DNA of 41,651 nt from Rhodospirillales bacterium (GTDB taxonomy: Bacteria; Pseudomonadota; Alphaproteobacteria; Rhodospirillales; Shumkoniaceae): assembly GCA_028281785.1 (NCBI GenBank), contig JANQJG010000034.1, positions 1-41,651 of the forward strand, in the 5' to 3' direction. Shown here one piece after another: positions 32,167 through 39,598 of the stretch. The translations under genes and the position numbers were made by a program. The notes under the pieces were generated by a model. It was given only the letters and a program-made list of their open reading frames with translations, ran no database searches and was not told the DNA's origin. Position 1 is the first letter of the stretch. The number at the start of each line of letters is the position of its first letter.

Positions 32167-33416
32167 GGCGCCGCCCCGGCCCGCCTTCGGGCGGTTTCCC
32201 CGGCCCGGCTCACCAGGCTGTCCAGGTCGAGCCGCGCCGAATAGACCAGCCCGTCGAGCGCGATCAGCACCGCCGACTCGATGGCCGTGTAGCGGCCGAA
32301 CCGCCGTTCCGGCGGCGGCCCCGGCAGGCGCTCCGCGAACCGCTCCCAGGCGCTGTCGAAGCCGCCGGCGAAAGCCCGCGACCGCGTCATCCGGCCGGCC
32401 AGAATCACCACGCTCGGATCGATGACATAGAAAACCGAGCGCATCGCCTCGCCCAGCCGCCGGCCCGCGTCATGCAGCGCGTCGCCGGCCGCCGTCCCGA
32501 CATCGGGGTCGGCTTCGATCAGCCCCGAGATCGCCGTGGCATTATAATCGACCTCGTCGGGCTTGAAGGTCCCGCCCGAGGCACGGCCCAGCCGCGCCAG
32601 CACCGACCATCCCGACCCCACCGTGTTCAAACAGTCGTCGCGGCCGCAGAAACACTTCAACGGCCCCGGCTCCACCGGCAGATGCCCGATCTGCCCGCCC
32701 ATCGGGTGTGTGCCCCGGGCGATGGCGCCGTTCTTCAGCAGGCTTCCGCCCACCGCCGCGCCCACATGCACCAGGAACGCGTCGGCGATCCCCTCCGGCT
32801 CGCCGAACCGCGCCTCGGCCAGGGTCATGGCGTCGGAGATGTTCTCGATCGTCACCGGCAGGCCCAGCCGTTCCGCCATGGCGGCGCCGAACTCGACGGT
32901 TTCCCAGCCGAAATAGGAGGATTGCAGGACCCGGCCGGCGTCGCGCTCGATGAAGGCGGCGATCGCCGCCCCCACGCCGCAGAGCCGGCCGCGATCGATG
33001 CCCGATTCGTCGATCACCTGTTCCAGGACCGCGCAAGAGGTTTCGATGGCCTTGTCCGGGTTGCCGACCTCCGGCAGGTCGAACTCCCGCCGCGCGACGA
33101 TCCGCCCCGTCGCGTCGGCGAGCGCGACCCGATGCCCGAAGGCGGAGATCACCAGCCCCGCCACATAGGCCCCGGCCGGATCGATGCCCAGCACGGTCTG
33201 CCGCCGCCCGGCGACGCCGTTGCGCGCGCGCTTCCCGGTTTCCCGCACCAGCCCGGCGGCGATCAGCTCCCGGGTGATGCGGGTGACGGCCATGCCGGAG
33301 AGTCCGATGGCCTCGGCCAGCTCGGCCCGCGAGCGCGCGGTTTGCGACAGCAGCGCGCGCAGCGCCATGCTGCGGTGGACGCGGCGGAGGTCGCTGGGCC
33401 CCCTGGCCGGCGGCAT
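32163..33416 (-). CDS. ROK-family transcriptional regulator (cassette A)
   Basis: This protein of about 417 aa has an N-terminal winged helix (HRSMALRALLSQTARSRAEL, then AEAIGLSGMAVTRITRELIA) at about 17-60 and a ROK domain after it. The ROK zinc motif is present (GHLPVEPGPLKCFCGRDDCL), but the ATP-loop DxGxT of sugar kinases is not, so it is a regulator. The ATG at 33416 aligns with the start of the second ROK protein and follows a 25-bp palindrome; another ATG at 33428 is within that palindrome. It is the first gene of cassette A and overlaps the permease gene. The ligand probably comes from the transported solute. Confidence 0.92.
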   Translation of the reverse strand: MPPARGPSDLRRVHRSMALRALLSQTARSRAELAEAIGLSGMAVTRITRELIAAGLVRETGKRARNGVAGRRQTVLGIDPAGAYVAGLVISAFGHRVALADATGRIVARREFDLPEVGNPDKAIETSCAVLEQVIDESGIDRGRLCGVGAAIAAFIERDAGRVLQSSYFGWETVEFGAAMAERLGLPVTIENISDAMTLAEARFGEPEGIADAFLVHVGAAVGGSLLKNGAIARGTHPMGGQIGHLPVEPGPLKCFCGRDDCLNTVGSGWSVLARLGRASGGTFKPDEVDYNATAISGLIEADPDVGTAAGDALHDAGRRLGEAMRSVFYVIDPSVVILAGRMTRSRAFAGGFDSAWERFAERLPGPPPERRFGRYTAIESAVLIALDGLVYSARLDLDSLVSRAGETARRRAGAAP

Positions 33417-33417
33417 A

Positions 33418-33442
33418 TTTATAACCATCCGTTAGTTATTAA
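33418..33442. promoter_or_regulatory. Candidate ROK operator (cassette A)
   Basis: TTTATAAC (33418-33425), nine bases, GTTATTAA (33435-33442). On the minus strand this reads TTAATAAC-N9-GTTATAAA and directly precedes the ROK start codon, covering the -10. Its layout is nearly the same as that of the palindrome upstream of the second ROK gene (36726-36750). ROK repressors of the Mlc/NagC type bind A/T-rich palindromes of the TTATTT...AAATAA kind. Confidence 0.65.
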
Positions 33443-33464
33443 TCGAACCGTCCTTCTGCGTCAA
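33435..33464 (-). promoter_or_regulatory. Promoter of cassette A
   Basis: On the minus strand a TTGACG -35 (33464-33459), 18 bp and a -10-like AATAAC (33440-33435) precede the ROK gene. The -10 lies inside the first half of the operator, so a bound repressor would block RNA polymerase. Confidence 0.5.
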
Positions 33465-33486
33465 AGGAAAATGGGGCCGTGGACGG

Positions 33487-35394
33487 TCAGGGTGCGCTGG
33501 CCAGCCAGCCCGCGTGCCTGGCTTGACTGACGACAAAGACCGCGGCGATCGCGACTCCACCGATGAAGAAAAATCCGTTCTCAGTTACCAGATAGGCAAA
33601 AAGGAATCCCGCTCCCGCCATACCGGACAGCTTCTCCCACGCCAGGAGCTCCGTGAAGAAATAACCGAACAAAACGGCAGTCAGAAGAGACATGAAAACC
33701 AAAGTGGTCGCCAACGACGTCAGCCCATGCAGGAACGTGTCGGCCTGCAGCAAAAGCGACGGGTTCGTGAAGAAAAGGAACGGCAGAATAAACCCCGCGC
33801 TGGCCAGTTTCATGGCGTTGTATCCGGTCTCGAACAGTCTGGAATCCGCGATCTTCGCAGCCGTCATGGAGGCCAGCGCAACCGGCGGGCTGATCGCCGC
33901 GATCACGGCGAAATAGAACACGAAGAAATGGACCTCCAGGACCGGAAGGCCCTTCTGTACGAGCGAGGGCGCGACCAGGATCGCCATCAAAACATAGGCC
34001 GGCGCCGTCGGAATGCCCTGGCCGATGAAGAAGCACAGCACGGCGGTCAGGATCAGCATGATCCAGATTTGGCCGAAGCTGACGACTTCGATGATATGCG
34101 TGACCTTGCCGCCGAGTCCGGTCGTGATAACGGTTTGGGCGATGATGCCCACGGCGGCCAGGACCATGGCCAGCTTGGCGCCGATGGTCACGCCTTTGAC
34201 CACGGCGTTCGTCAGCGCCTCGATGCTCGGGCGCGTGGACTTCCTCAGGAACGCCAAGCCGAGAACGAGAAAGATGCAATAGAAGACCGTGTACGAGATG
34301 CTGTAGCGCTGGGTCAGCAGAAACAGCAGCAGAAAAATCGGCAGGAGGACGATGGGGCCGATACGGGTGATCACCGAGAAATCGATGCCTTGGCGGGGCG
34401 TGACGATCCCCATCTTCTTGGCGTAGAACTGAACCGCCAGCCCGATCCCGAAATAGTACAACAGGGCCGGCATGACGCCGGCGATCATAATGTTGACGTA
34501 GTCGACGCCCAGAAAATCGGCCATCAGAAACGCGGCGACCCCCATCACCGGAGGCATCAGCTGACTCCCGGTCGATGCCGCTGCCTCGATGCCGCCGGCC
34601 ATGGCGGGGCGGTATCCCATCTTCTTCATCAGCGGGATGGTCATCGATCCGGTGACCACGACGTTGGCCGCTGCGGCGCCCGTCGTGCTGCCCACCAGGC
34701 TGCTGCCGATGACGGCGGCATGGGCCGGCCCACCCTGAAGGAAGCGCCCGCAGATATTGCCCAGCTGCATGAAGAAGGAATTGGACCCCACGGCTTCCAT
34801 GAGGCTGCCGAAGATGACGAGAAGCATCAGGAATTCGGCGACCACGCCCAGCAGTCCGCTGTAGATGCCCTCCAGACCGACGCTCATCAGCGAAACCGCC
34901 TCGTCGAAGGGAATCTCCGGATGAAAGAGCGGCGGCGGTAGATGATGGCCGAAAACGAAATAGAGGATGGCTAATATCGCGAGGCCGGAAAACATCGGCC
35001 CCCAGGAGGCCCATGTGCCGATCAGCACGCATGCGATGAGCAGAATGCCGATCACGACATCCCGTTGTTCGGGAAACCCGACGGAGGCCTCCAGATGGTC
35101 ATACTCCACCTTGACGTAAAGCGAGGCGACGAGCCCGACGAGGATGAAGGCGATCCACGCGATCTTCGCCCAGTTCTCGGAACTTTCCCGGATCTTGATG
35201 ACGCCCAGAAAGGTAAAGGTGAGGGCCAGGCAAATCGTCTGCTGCTCCACCCCCGTCTGGAACAGGACCATCACCGTTCCCATGAAGTAGACGAAGATGG
35301 CCCAGGCCAGGCCGATGACGACCCAGTCCAGAGGTCTCTTTTTTTCGGACTCCACTTTCGCCGTCACCTGTTGGCCTGGGGCATTTTCGGACAT
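33487..35394 (-). CDS. TRAP transporter fused permease, 4TM/12TM (cassette B)
   Basis: This 635-aa fused DctQ-DctM type permease has the same segments as the cassette A permease: GGPAHAAVIGSSLVGSTTGA, NVVVTGSMTIPLMKKMGYRP, GSQLMPPVMGVAAFLMADF, GQGIPTAPAYVLMAILVAPS and AISPPVALASMTAAKIADS. The longer N-terminal hydrophilic start (MSENAPGQQVTAKVESEKKR) is unusual but short. It imports the solute bound by the TAXI protein encoded upstream, after a 189-nt gap with a strong hairpin. Sequence similarity to the cassette A permease is clear but not very high, so the two probably differ in substrate. Confidence 0.95.
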   Translation of the reverse strand: MSENAPGQQVTAKVESEKKRPLDWVVIGLAWAIFVYFMGTVMVLFQTGVEQQTICLALTFTFLGVIKIRESSENWAKIAWIAFILVGLVASLYVKVEYDHLEASVGFPEQRDVVIGILLIACVLIGTWASWGPMFSGLAILAILYFVFGHHLPPPLFHPEIPFDEAVSLMSVGLEGIYSGLLGVVAEFLMLLVIFGSLMEAVGSNSFFMQLGNICGRFLQGGPAHAAVIGSSLVGSTTGAAAANVVVTGSMTIPLMKKMGYRPAMAGGIEAAASTGSQLMPPVMGVAAFLMADFLGVDYVNIMIAGVMPALLYYFGIGLAVQFYAKKMGIVTPRQGIDFSVITRIGPIVLLPIFLLLFLLTQRYSISYTVFYCIFLVLGLAFLRKSTRPSIEALTNAVVKGVTIGAKLAMVLAAVGIIAQTVITTGLGGKVTHIIEVVSFGQIWIMLILTAVLCFFIGQGIPTAPAYVLMAILVAPSLVQKGLPVLEVHFFVFYFAVIAAISPPVALASMTAAKIADSRLFETGYNAMKLASAGFILPFLFFTNPSLLLQADTFLHGLTSLATTLVFMSLLTAVLFGYFFTELLAWEKLSGMAGAGFLFAYLVTENGFFFIGGVAIAAVFVVSQARHAGWLASAP

Positions 35395-35456
35395 TGTTTG
35401 CGGGAACCGCTGCGAACGTCGAGGGTTCGGCCGGACGCGCGGTCGTCTCCTGCTAG

Positions 35457-35502
35457 AGCAAATCCCGAGCGGATTGAGTCAATCCGCGACGACGTATTTG
35501 CT
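35457..35502. repeat. Nested hairpin between TAXI and permease genes
   Basis: An inner perfect 9-bp stem (GCGGATTGA-G-TCAATCCGC, 35469-35487) is enclosed by AGCAAAT (35457-35463) and ATTTGCT (35496-35502). It lies 3' of the binding-protein gene and 5' of the permease. It probably stabilises the abundant binding-protein mRNA or limits read-through. It also begins with a CTAGAGC string like the repeat elements of the window. Confidence 0.55.
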
Positions 35503-35583
35503 TAAAATCAATATGCTGGAGCTTTCAGATGCCTTGAACTCGATCCGAAGGAAGGGCGGCCCCGCGGGGCCGCCCGGAACCCG

Positions 35584-36606
35584 TCAGTCGAGGAGCCCCG
35601 CGTCCTTCAGCGCTCGCCGTGAGCCTGGATGGACCTTGACGCCCTCGATGTTCTTGATCGGCCAGACCACGCTGCCCGGCGTCACCATTTTCCCGACGGC
35701 GTGATAGTCGTCCAGCTTGCCCGAGTGCTCGACGATCACTTTCGTGACCTCGTAGGCGAGATCCTCGGGGAAGCTCGGCGTCGCGTACCAGGCGACACCG
35801 ACGAAGCTTCCGGTGATCTCCTTGTCGTGCCCCTTCAGGGCGCCGGCGGGCAGCGTGTATGAGAGGGCCGGAATGTTCGCCAGATTGGCCGCCGCGCGCT
35901 CGACGGCATCCTTGGGGATCTCCACATAGTTGAGATCGCGTCCGGCCGCCAACAACTCGCGCGTCGCGGGCGTCGGAACGAACGCATTGTTGACCGGATC
36001 GACATAGCCTCCAACCACGATGGCATCGACCTTGCCATCGAGGAACGATGCCCGGGCCTGTTTCAGGCCGACATATTGAAGGTCGATCTTGTCCTTCAAT
36101 CCGGCCCCCTGTTCCAGCCACGCGGCGGCGAGAAATCCCCATGAATCCTGTGTCTTGAAGCCGATGGCGACCTTCTTGCCTTCCAGGTCGGCCAGCGTTT
36201 TGATGGACGGGTCCATGGTCGCGTAGAACATCACCAGGTTCCACGAGAACCCCAGCGTCAGCATCTCCTCGGGCCATTTCTTCTCGAAGGCGCCCAACGC
36301 GTTTTGCGCCGCGATCGGCGCGACAAAGGACGTAAGGATGAAAGTGTCCTGCTTTCGCTCCAGCGGATAGGTGTTCAGTTTTCTGATGTTGTAGAGGCTT
36401 CCCCTCCCCTCCAGGGCCACGATGCGCAGCCAGGGATGATGTTTCCGGGTGATGTCCTCCAACGCCGCCCCGATCACATAGGCTCCCGTGCCGAAGGGGG
36501 CGGACATGAACTTGACGATTCTCGTCTCCGCCGCCGAAGCCGTCGACACGGACCCCAGGGCCAGAAGGAAAACGCCCAGAAGGGCCCCAACACTCTTCCG
36601 AAACAT
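35584..36606 (-). CDS. TAXI-family TRAP solute-binding protein (cassette B)
   Basis: This 340-aa protein starts with a signal peptide (MFRKSVGALLGVFLLALGSV, cleavage after ASA) and continues with ETRIVKFMSAPFGTGAYVIG, a TAXI-like ALEDITRKHHPWLRIVALEG segment, then ADLEGKKVAIGFKTQDSWGF and DGKVDAIVVGGYVDPVNNAF. The match to standard TAXI proteins is weaker than in cassette A, since the GTGAYVIGAALED opening is the main sign. I chose ATG 36606, which follows GGGGAG and begins the signal peptide. It is divergent from the second ROK gene and shares its regulatory region. It delivers the unknown ligand to the fused permease downstream. Confidence 0.85.
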   Translation of the reverse strand: MFRKSVGALLGVFLLALGSVSTASAAETRIVKFMSAPFGTGAYVIGAALEDITRKHHPWLRIVALEGRGSLYNIRKLNTYPLERKQDTFILTSFVAPIAAQNALGAFEKKWPEEMLTLGFSWNLVMFYATMDPSIKTLADLEGKKVAIGFKTQDSWGFLAAAWLEQGAGLKDKIDLQYVGLKQARASFLDGKVDAIVVGGYVDPVNNAFVPTPATRELLAAGRDLNYVEIPKDAVERAAANLANIPALSYTLPAGALKGHDKEITGSFVGVAWYATPSFPEDLAYEVTKVIVEHSGKLDDYHAVGKMVTPGSVVWPIKNIEGVKVHPGSRRALKDAGLLD

Positions 36607-36704
36607 AATGAAGTACTCCCCATTCCTGATTTCGCGCGTCCGCGAAGTCGTTCGTTCGATCCCTTGCGCCAACCCAGGATCCCGACGAATCGCCGCAAAC
36701 CAAG

Positions 36705-36733
36705 TTGACGGATTTGGCACCCTACTTTATAAC
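36705..36733 (+). promoter_or_regulatory. Promoter of the second ROK gene
   Basis: TTGACG (36705-36710), 17 bp, TATAAC (36728-36733) form a good sigma-70-like promoter for the ROK-sulfatase-phosphoesterase genes. The -10 is part of the first operator half-site, as in cassette A. Confidence 0.6.
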
Positions 36734-36750
36734 TGACAGAAAGTAAATAA
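36726..36750. promoter_or_regulatory. Candidate ROK operator (cassette B)
   Basis: TTTATAAC (36726-36733), nine bases, GTAAATAA (36743-36750). Half-site content, spacer length and total length (25 bp) match the operator of cassette A (33418-33442). It lies between the divergent TAXI and ROK genes, so one repressor could control both directions. Confidence 0.65.
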
Positions 36751-36766
36751 AGATGACAGGCGCCGC

Positions 36767-38053
36767 ATGACTGGAGGAAGGCCCCCGGAACTTCGTCGCA
36801 AAAACCGCGCCCTGGTGTTGCGGGCGCTGGTGAAACATGGCGACATCTCGAGAACCGGATTGGCCGAGGCCGTCGGACTCACCGGAACCGCGATCACACG
36901 CATCACCCGCGAATTGCTCGACGTCGGCCTTATAGAAGAGGGCGACAAGGCGAACCAAGGCCGGTTCCTGGGGCGCCCAAGGACATGTCTCGCCCTCGCC
37001 TCCACCGGCCTTTACGTCATCGGCCTTGCCATGCAGGCGGCCGACAGATTGCTCGTTCTGGCAAACCTTCAGGGAGAGATCCTGTCCAGTCGCCAGATCC
37101 CGTTCGAGGTCGTGCTCGATTTCACGGGAAAGGTTGACGCGGTATCGAATTTGGTCGACGAACTCGCTGCCGAGGCGGGAATTTCAAAGAAACAGATCAT
37201 CGGTATCGGCGCCGCCATCGCCGGTGCCGTCGATCCGATGGCCGGATATGTGAAGACAAGCCCGCCACTCGGCTGGCAAGACGTTCCGTTGGTTGCTCTT
37301 CTGGAAGATGCGACGGGGCTGCCGGTCGCCGTCGACAACGTGAACAACGCCATCTGCGCGGCGGAATGCCAGTTCGGGACGTATCAGGGCACGCGCAATC
37401 TGATGCTGTTCAGCATCACGCAAGGGGCCGGGGCCAGCTTCGTCATCGACGGCGAGATTGTTCGGGGAAGGTCGTTCGCCGCCGGCCAGATCGGCCACAT
37501 GCCGGTCACCGGCGCGTCGGACCTTTGCTCCTGCGGCGCGCGCGGGTGTTTGAACACCGTCGTATCCGGCATGGCGATCCTCGCCGACTTCGAGGGGACG
37601 ACCTACGAGCGGCTGGCGGCCAGGAACGCGGACGAGAATACCAGACGCATGCTGAAGATGCTCGAACGCTCCCTGACCGGAGACGTTCGGGCCATTAGGG
37701 CCCTGCATGATGCCGGAGAGCGCCTCGGCGCCATTCTCAACGTTTTCACCCTTGCGTTTCAACCCGAGCACGTCTTGCTGGCCGGACAAATCGGGAGAAA
37801 TCCGTATTTCGTCAAAGGCGTGGAGGACTCGGTATCCCGAGATACCCGCCTCGCGGGCCTCTGCACGGACCGCGTTGGAATGAGTATCATGGGGGTTGAC
37901 GAGGCTGCGGTATTCCTGGCGTTGTCGAGATTTCTGCTCTCCGAGAAACTCGACCTGCAAACCTTGAAGAACCTGAGCCGGTGGCGAAGGGACGCGCGAT
38001 CGAAAACCACAGCCGCTGAAAACGGCGCCCCCGACAGGTGGGTTACGCCGTGA
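36767..38053 (+). CDS. ROK-family transcriptional regulator (cassette B)
   Basis: This 428-aa protein is homologous to the cassette A regulator: an N-terminal winged helix (ELRRKNRALVLRALVKHGDI, then LAEAVGLTGTAITRITRELL) at about 8-50 followed by the ROK domain. The ROK zinc site appears as GHMPVTGASDLCSCGARGCL. The kinase ATP loop is missing, so it acts as repressor or activator. It should bind the 25-bp palindrome in its own promoter. The stop codon overlaps the GTG start of the following sulfatase gene by 4 nt, so they are coupled. Confidence 0.93.
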   Translation: MTGGRPPELRRKNRALVLRALVKHGDISRTGLAEAVGLTGTAITRITRELLDVGLIEEGDKANQGRFLGRPRTCLALASTGLYVIGLAMQAADRLLVLANLQGEILSSRQIPFEVVLDFTGKVDAVSNLVDELAAEAGISKKQIIGIGAAIAGAVDPMAGYVKTSPPLGWQDVPLVALLEDATGLPVAVDNVNNAICAAECQFGTYQGTRNLMLFSITQGAGASFVIDGEIVRGRSFAAGQIGHMPVTGASDLCSCGARGCLNTVVSGMAILADFEGTTYERLAARNADENTRRMLKMLERSLTGDVRAIRALHDAGERLGAILNVFTLAFQPEHVLLAGQIGRNPYFVKGVEDSVSRDTRLAGLCTDRVGMSIMGVDEAAVFLALSRFLLSEKLDLQTLKNLSRWRRDARSKTTAAENGAPDRWVTP

Positions 38054-39597
38054 AACGGCCGAATATCCTGTTTCTGATGGCCGACCAGATGTCGGCGAAG
38101 GCGCTTTCGATTCATGGAAATGCCGTTTGCCGGACGCCCCATTTCGACGCCTTGGCGGAAGGAGGCGTCGTATTCGACAGCGCGTACTGTCCCTCCCCGC
38201 TCTGCGCGCCGAGCCGTTTCTCGATGCTGTCGGGGCGGCTTCCCGCCGCCATAGACGCCTTTGACAACGCCGCCGAATTCCGTGCCGACATTCCCACCCT
38301 CGCCCATTATCTCGCGTTGCTCGGCTATCGCACGACTCTGTGCGGCAAGATGCATTTCATCGGCCCCGACCAGTTGCATGGCTACGAGGAACGCCTGACC
38401 ACCGATGTCTATCCCGCGAACTTCGCCTGGATGGCGAACTGGGATCGCGGCCCCCGCTACATCTCGTCGGGCGTGACGCTGAGCTCCGTCGTCGAGGCCG
38501 GCCCCTGCGTCCGCAGCCTGCAGATGGATTACGACGACGAGGTGGAGAACGCCGGCATTCAAAAGCTCTACGACCTCGCCCGCGACCCCGGCGACCGGCC
38601 CTTCTTCCTGACGATCTCCTTCACCCAGCCGCACACCCCCTTCACGCCCGGCCAAGCGTTCTGGGACCGCTACCGCGAGGACGAGATCGACATGCCCCGG
38701 GTGCCGGAGATCCCGTTCGACAAACTCGACGAGCTGAGCAAGGGCCTGTACTTCGCGCATGGTCGCAACCTCCATACCGTGCGCGAGGAGCACATCCGCA
38801 ATGCCCGGCGCGGCTACTACGCCATGATCAGCTGCGTCGACGACAAGATCGGCCGCGTCTTGCGGGTGCTGGAGGAAACGGGACTGCGCGACGACACGAT
38901 CGTCGTGTTCGCCTCCGATCACGGCGAGATGCTGGGCGAGCGAGGCATGTGGTACAAGCATTGCTTCTTCGAATGGTCCAGCCGGGTGCCGTTGATCTTC
39001 AGCCATCCCGGATCGCTTGCGCCCCGGCGCGAGGCGAGGACGGTCTCCTTGGTCGATCTGCTGCCCACCCTTCTCGATCTCGCCGACGGCGGCGAGTTCA
39101 AGGGAGAGACTCTCGACCTCAATGGCCGCAGCATGTGCGGATTGTTGTCGGGCGGCGACCCCGATTGGCCGGAGCTCGCCATCGCCGACTATCTGGCCAT
39201 CGGCCCCGGCGTCCCGTGCCGGATGATCCGCCGGGGACGGTACAAGCTCCACTACATCCACGGGCACGATCCGCTCCTCTACGACCTCGAATCGGACCCC
39301 GACGAACGGCACGACTTGGCGTCCGACCCCGAATTCGCCGACGTCCGGCGGCGCCTGGAGCGAAGGCTCAAGGAGAACTACGATCCCGACGACCTGGATC
39401 GGCGGGTTCGCGCCTGCCAGCGCCGGCGGTTTCTCATCGCCGAGGCGACCGGGCGCCGTCCCATGTGGAACTATGTGGCGCGTCCCGGCGACGAAGCCCG
39501 TTACGTGCGCAACGCCAAGGTCGACGAAACCAAAGGGCGGAGCCGCTTTCCCGCGGTCGATCCGGTCCCCCCCGATAAACACGGGATGCCCCACTGA
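38050..39597 (+). CDS. Choline-sulfatase-like sulfatase (cassette B)
   Basis: This 515-aa enzyme is a type I sulfatase, paralogous to that of cassette A. The formylglycine Cys is C52 in LCAPSRFSMLSGR, with D12 in MADQ and a DHGEMLGERGMW metal-site motif. GKMHFIGPDQLHGYEERLTT and the C-terminal CQRRRFLIAEATGR stretch are shared with choline-sulfatases. I prefer the GTG at 38050, which overlaps the ROK stop and has AGGTGG upstream; another GTG at 38038 is possible. There is no signal peptide, so it acts in the cytoplasm on an imported ligand. The phosphoesterase gene follows one base after its stop codon. Confidence 0.9.
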   Translation: MKRPNILFLMADQMSAKALSIHGNAVCRTPHFDALAEGGVVFDSAYCPSPLCAPSRFSMLSGRLPAAIDAFDNAAEFRADIPTLAHYLALLGYRTTLCGKMHFIGPDQLHGYEERLTTDVYPANFAWMANWDRGPRYISSGVTLSSVVEAGPCVRSLQMDYDDEVENAGIQKLYDLARDPGDRPFFLTISFTQPHTPFTPGQAFWDRYREDEIDMPRVPEIPFDKLDELSKGLYFAHGRNLHTVREEHIRNARRGYYAMISCVDDKIGRVLRVLEETGLRDDTIVVFASDHGEMLGERGMWYKHCFFEWSSRVPLIFSHPGSLAPRREARTVSLVDLLPTLLDLADGGEFKGETLDLNGRSMCGLLSGGDPDWPELAIADYLAIGPGVPCRMIRRGRYKLHYIHGHDPLLYDLESDPDERHDLASDPEFADVRRRLERRLKENYDPDDLDRRVRACQRRRFLIAEATGRRPMWNYVARPGDEARYVRNAKVDETKGRSRFPAVDPVPPDKHGMPH

Positions 39598-39598
39598 A

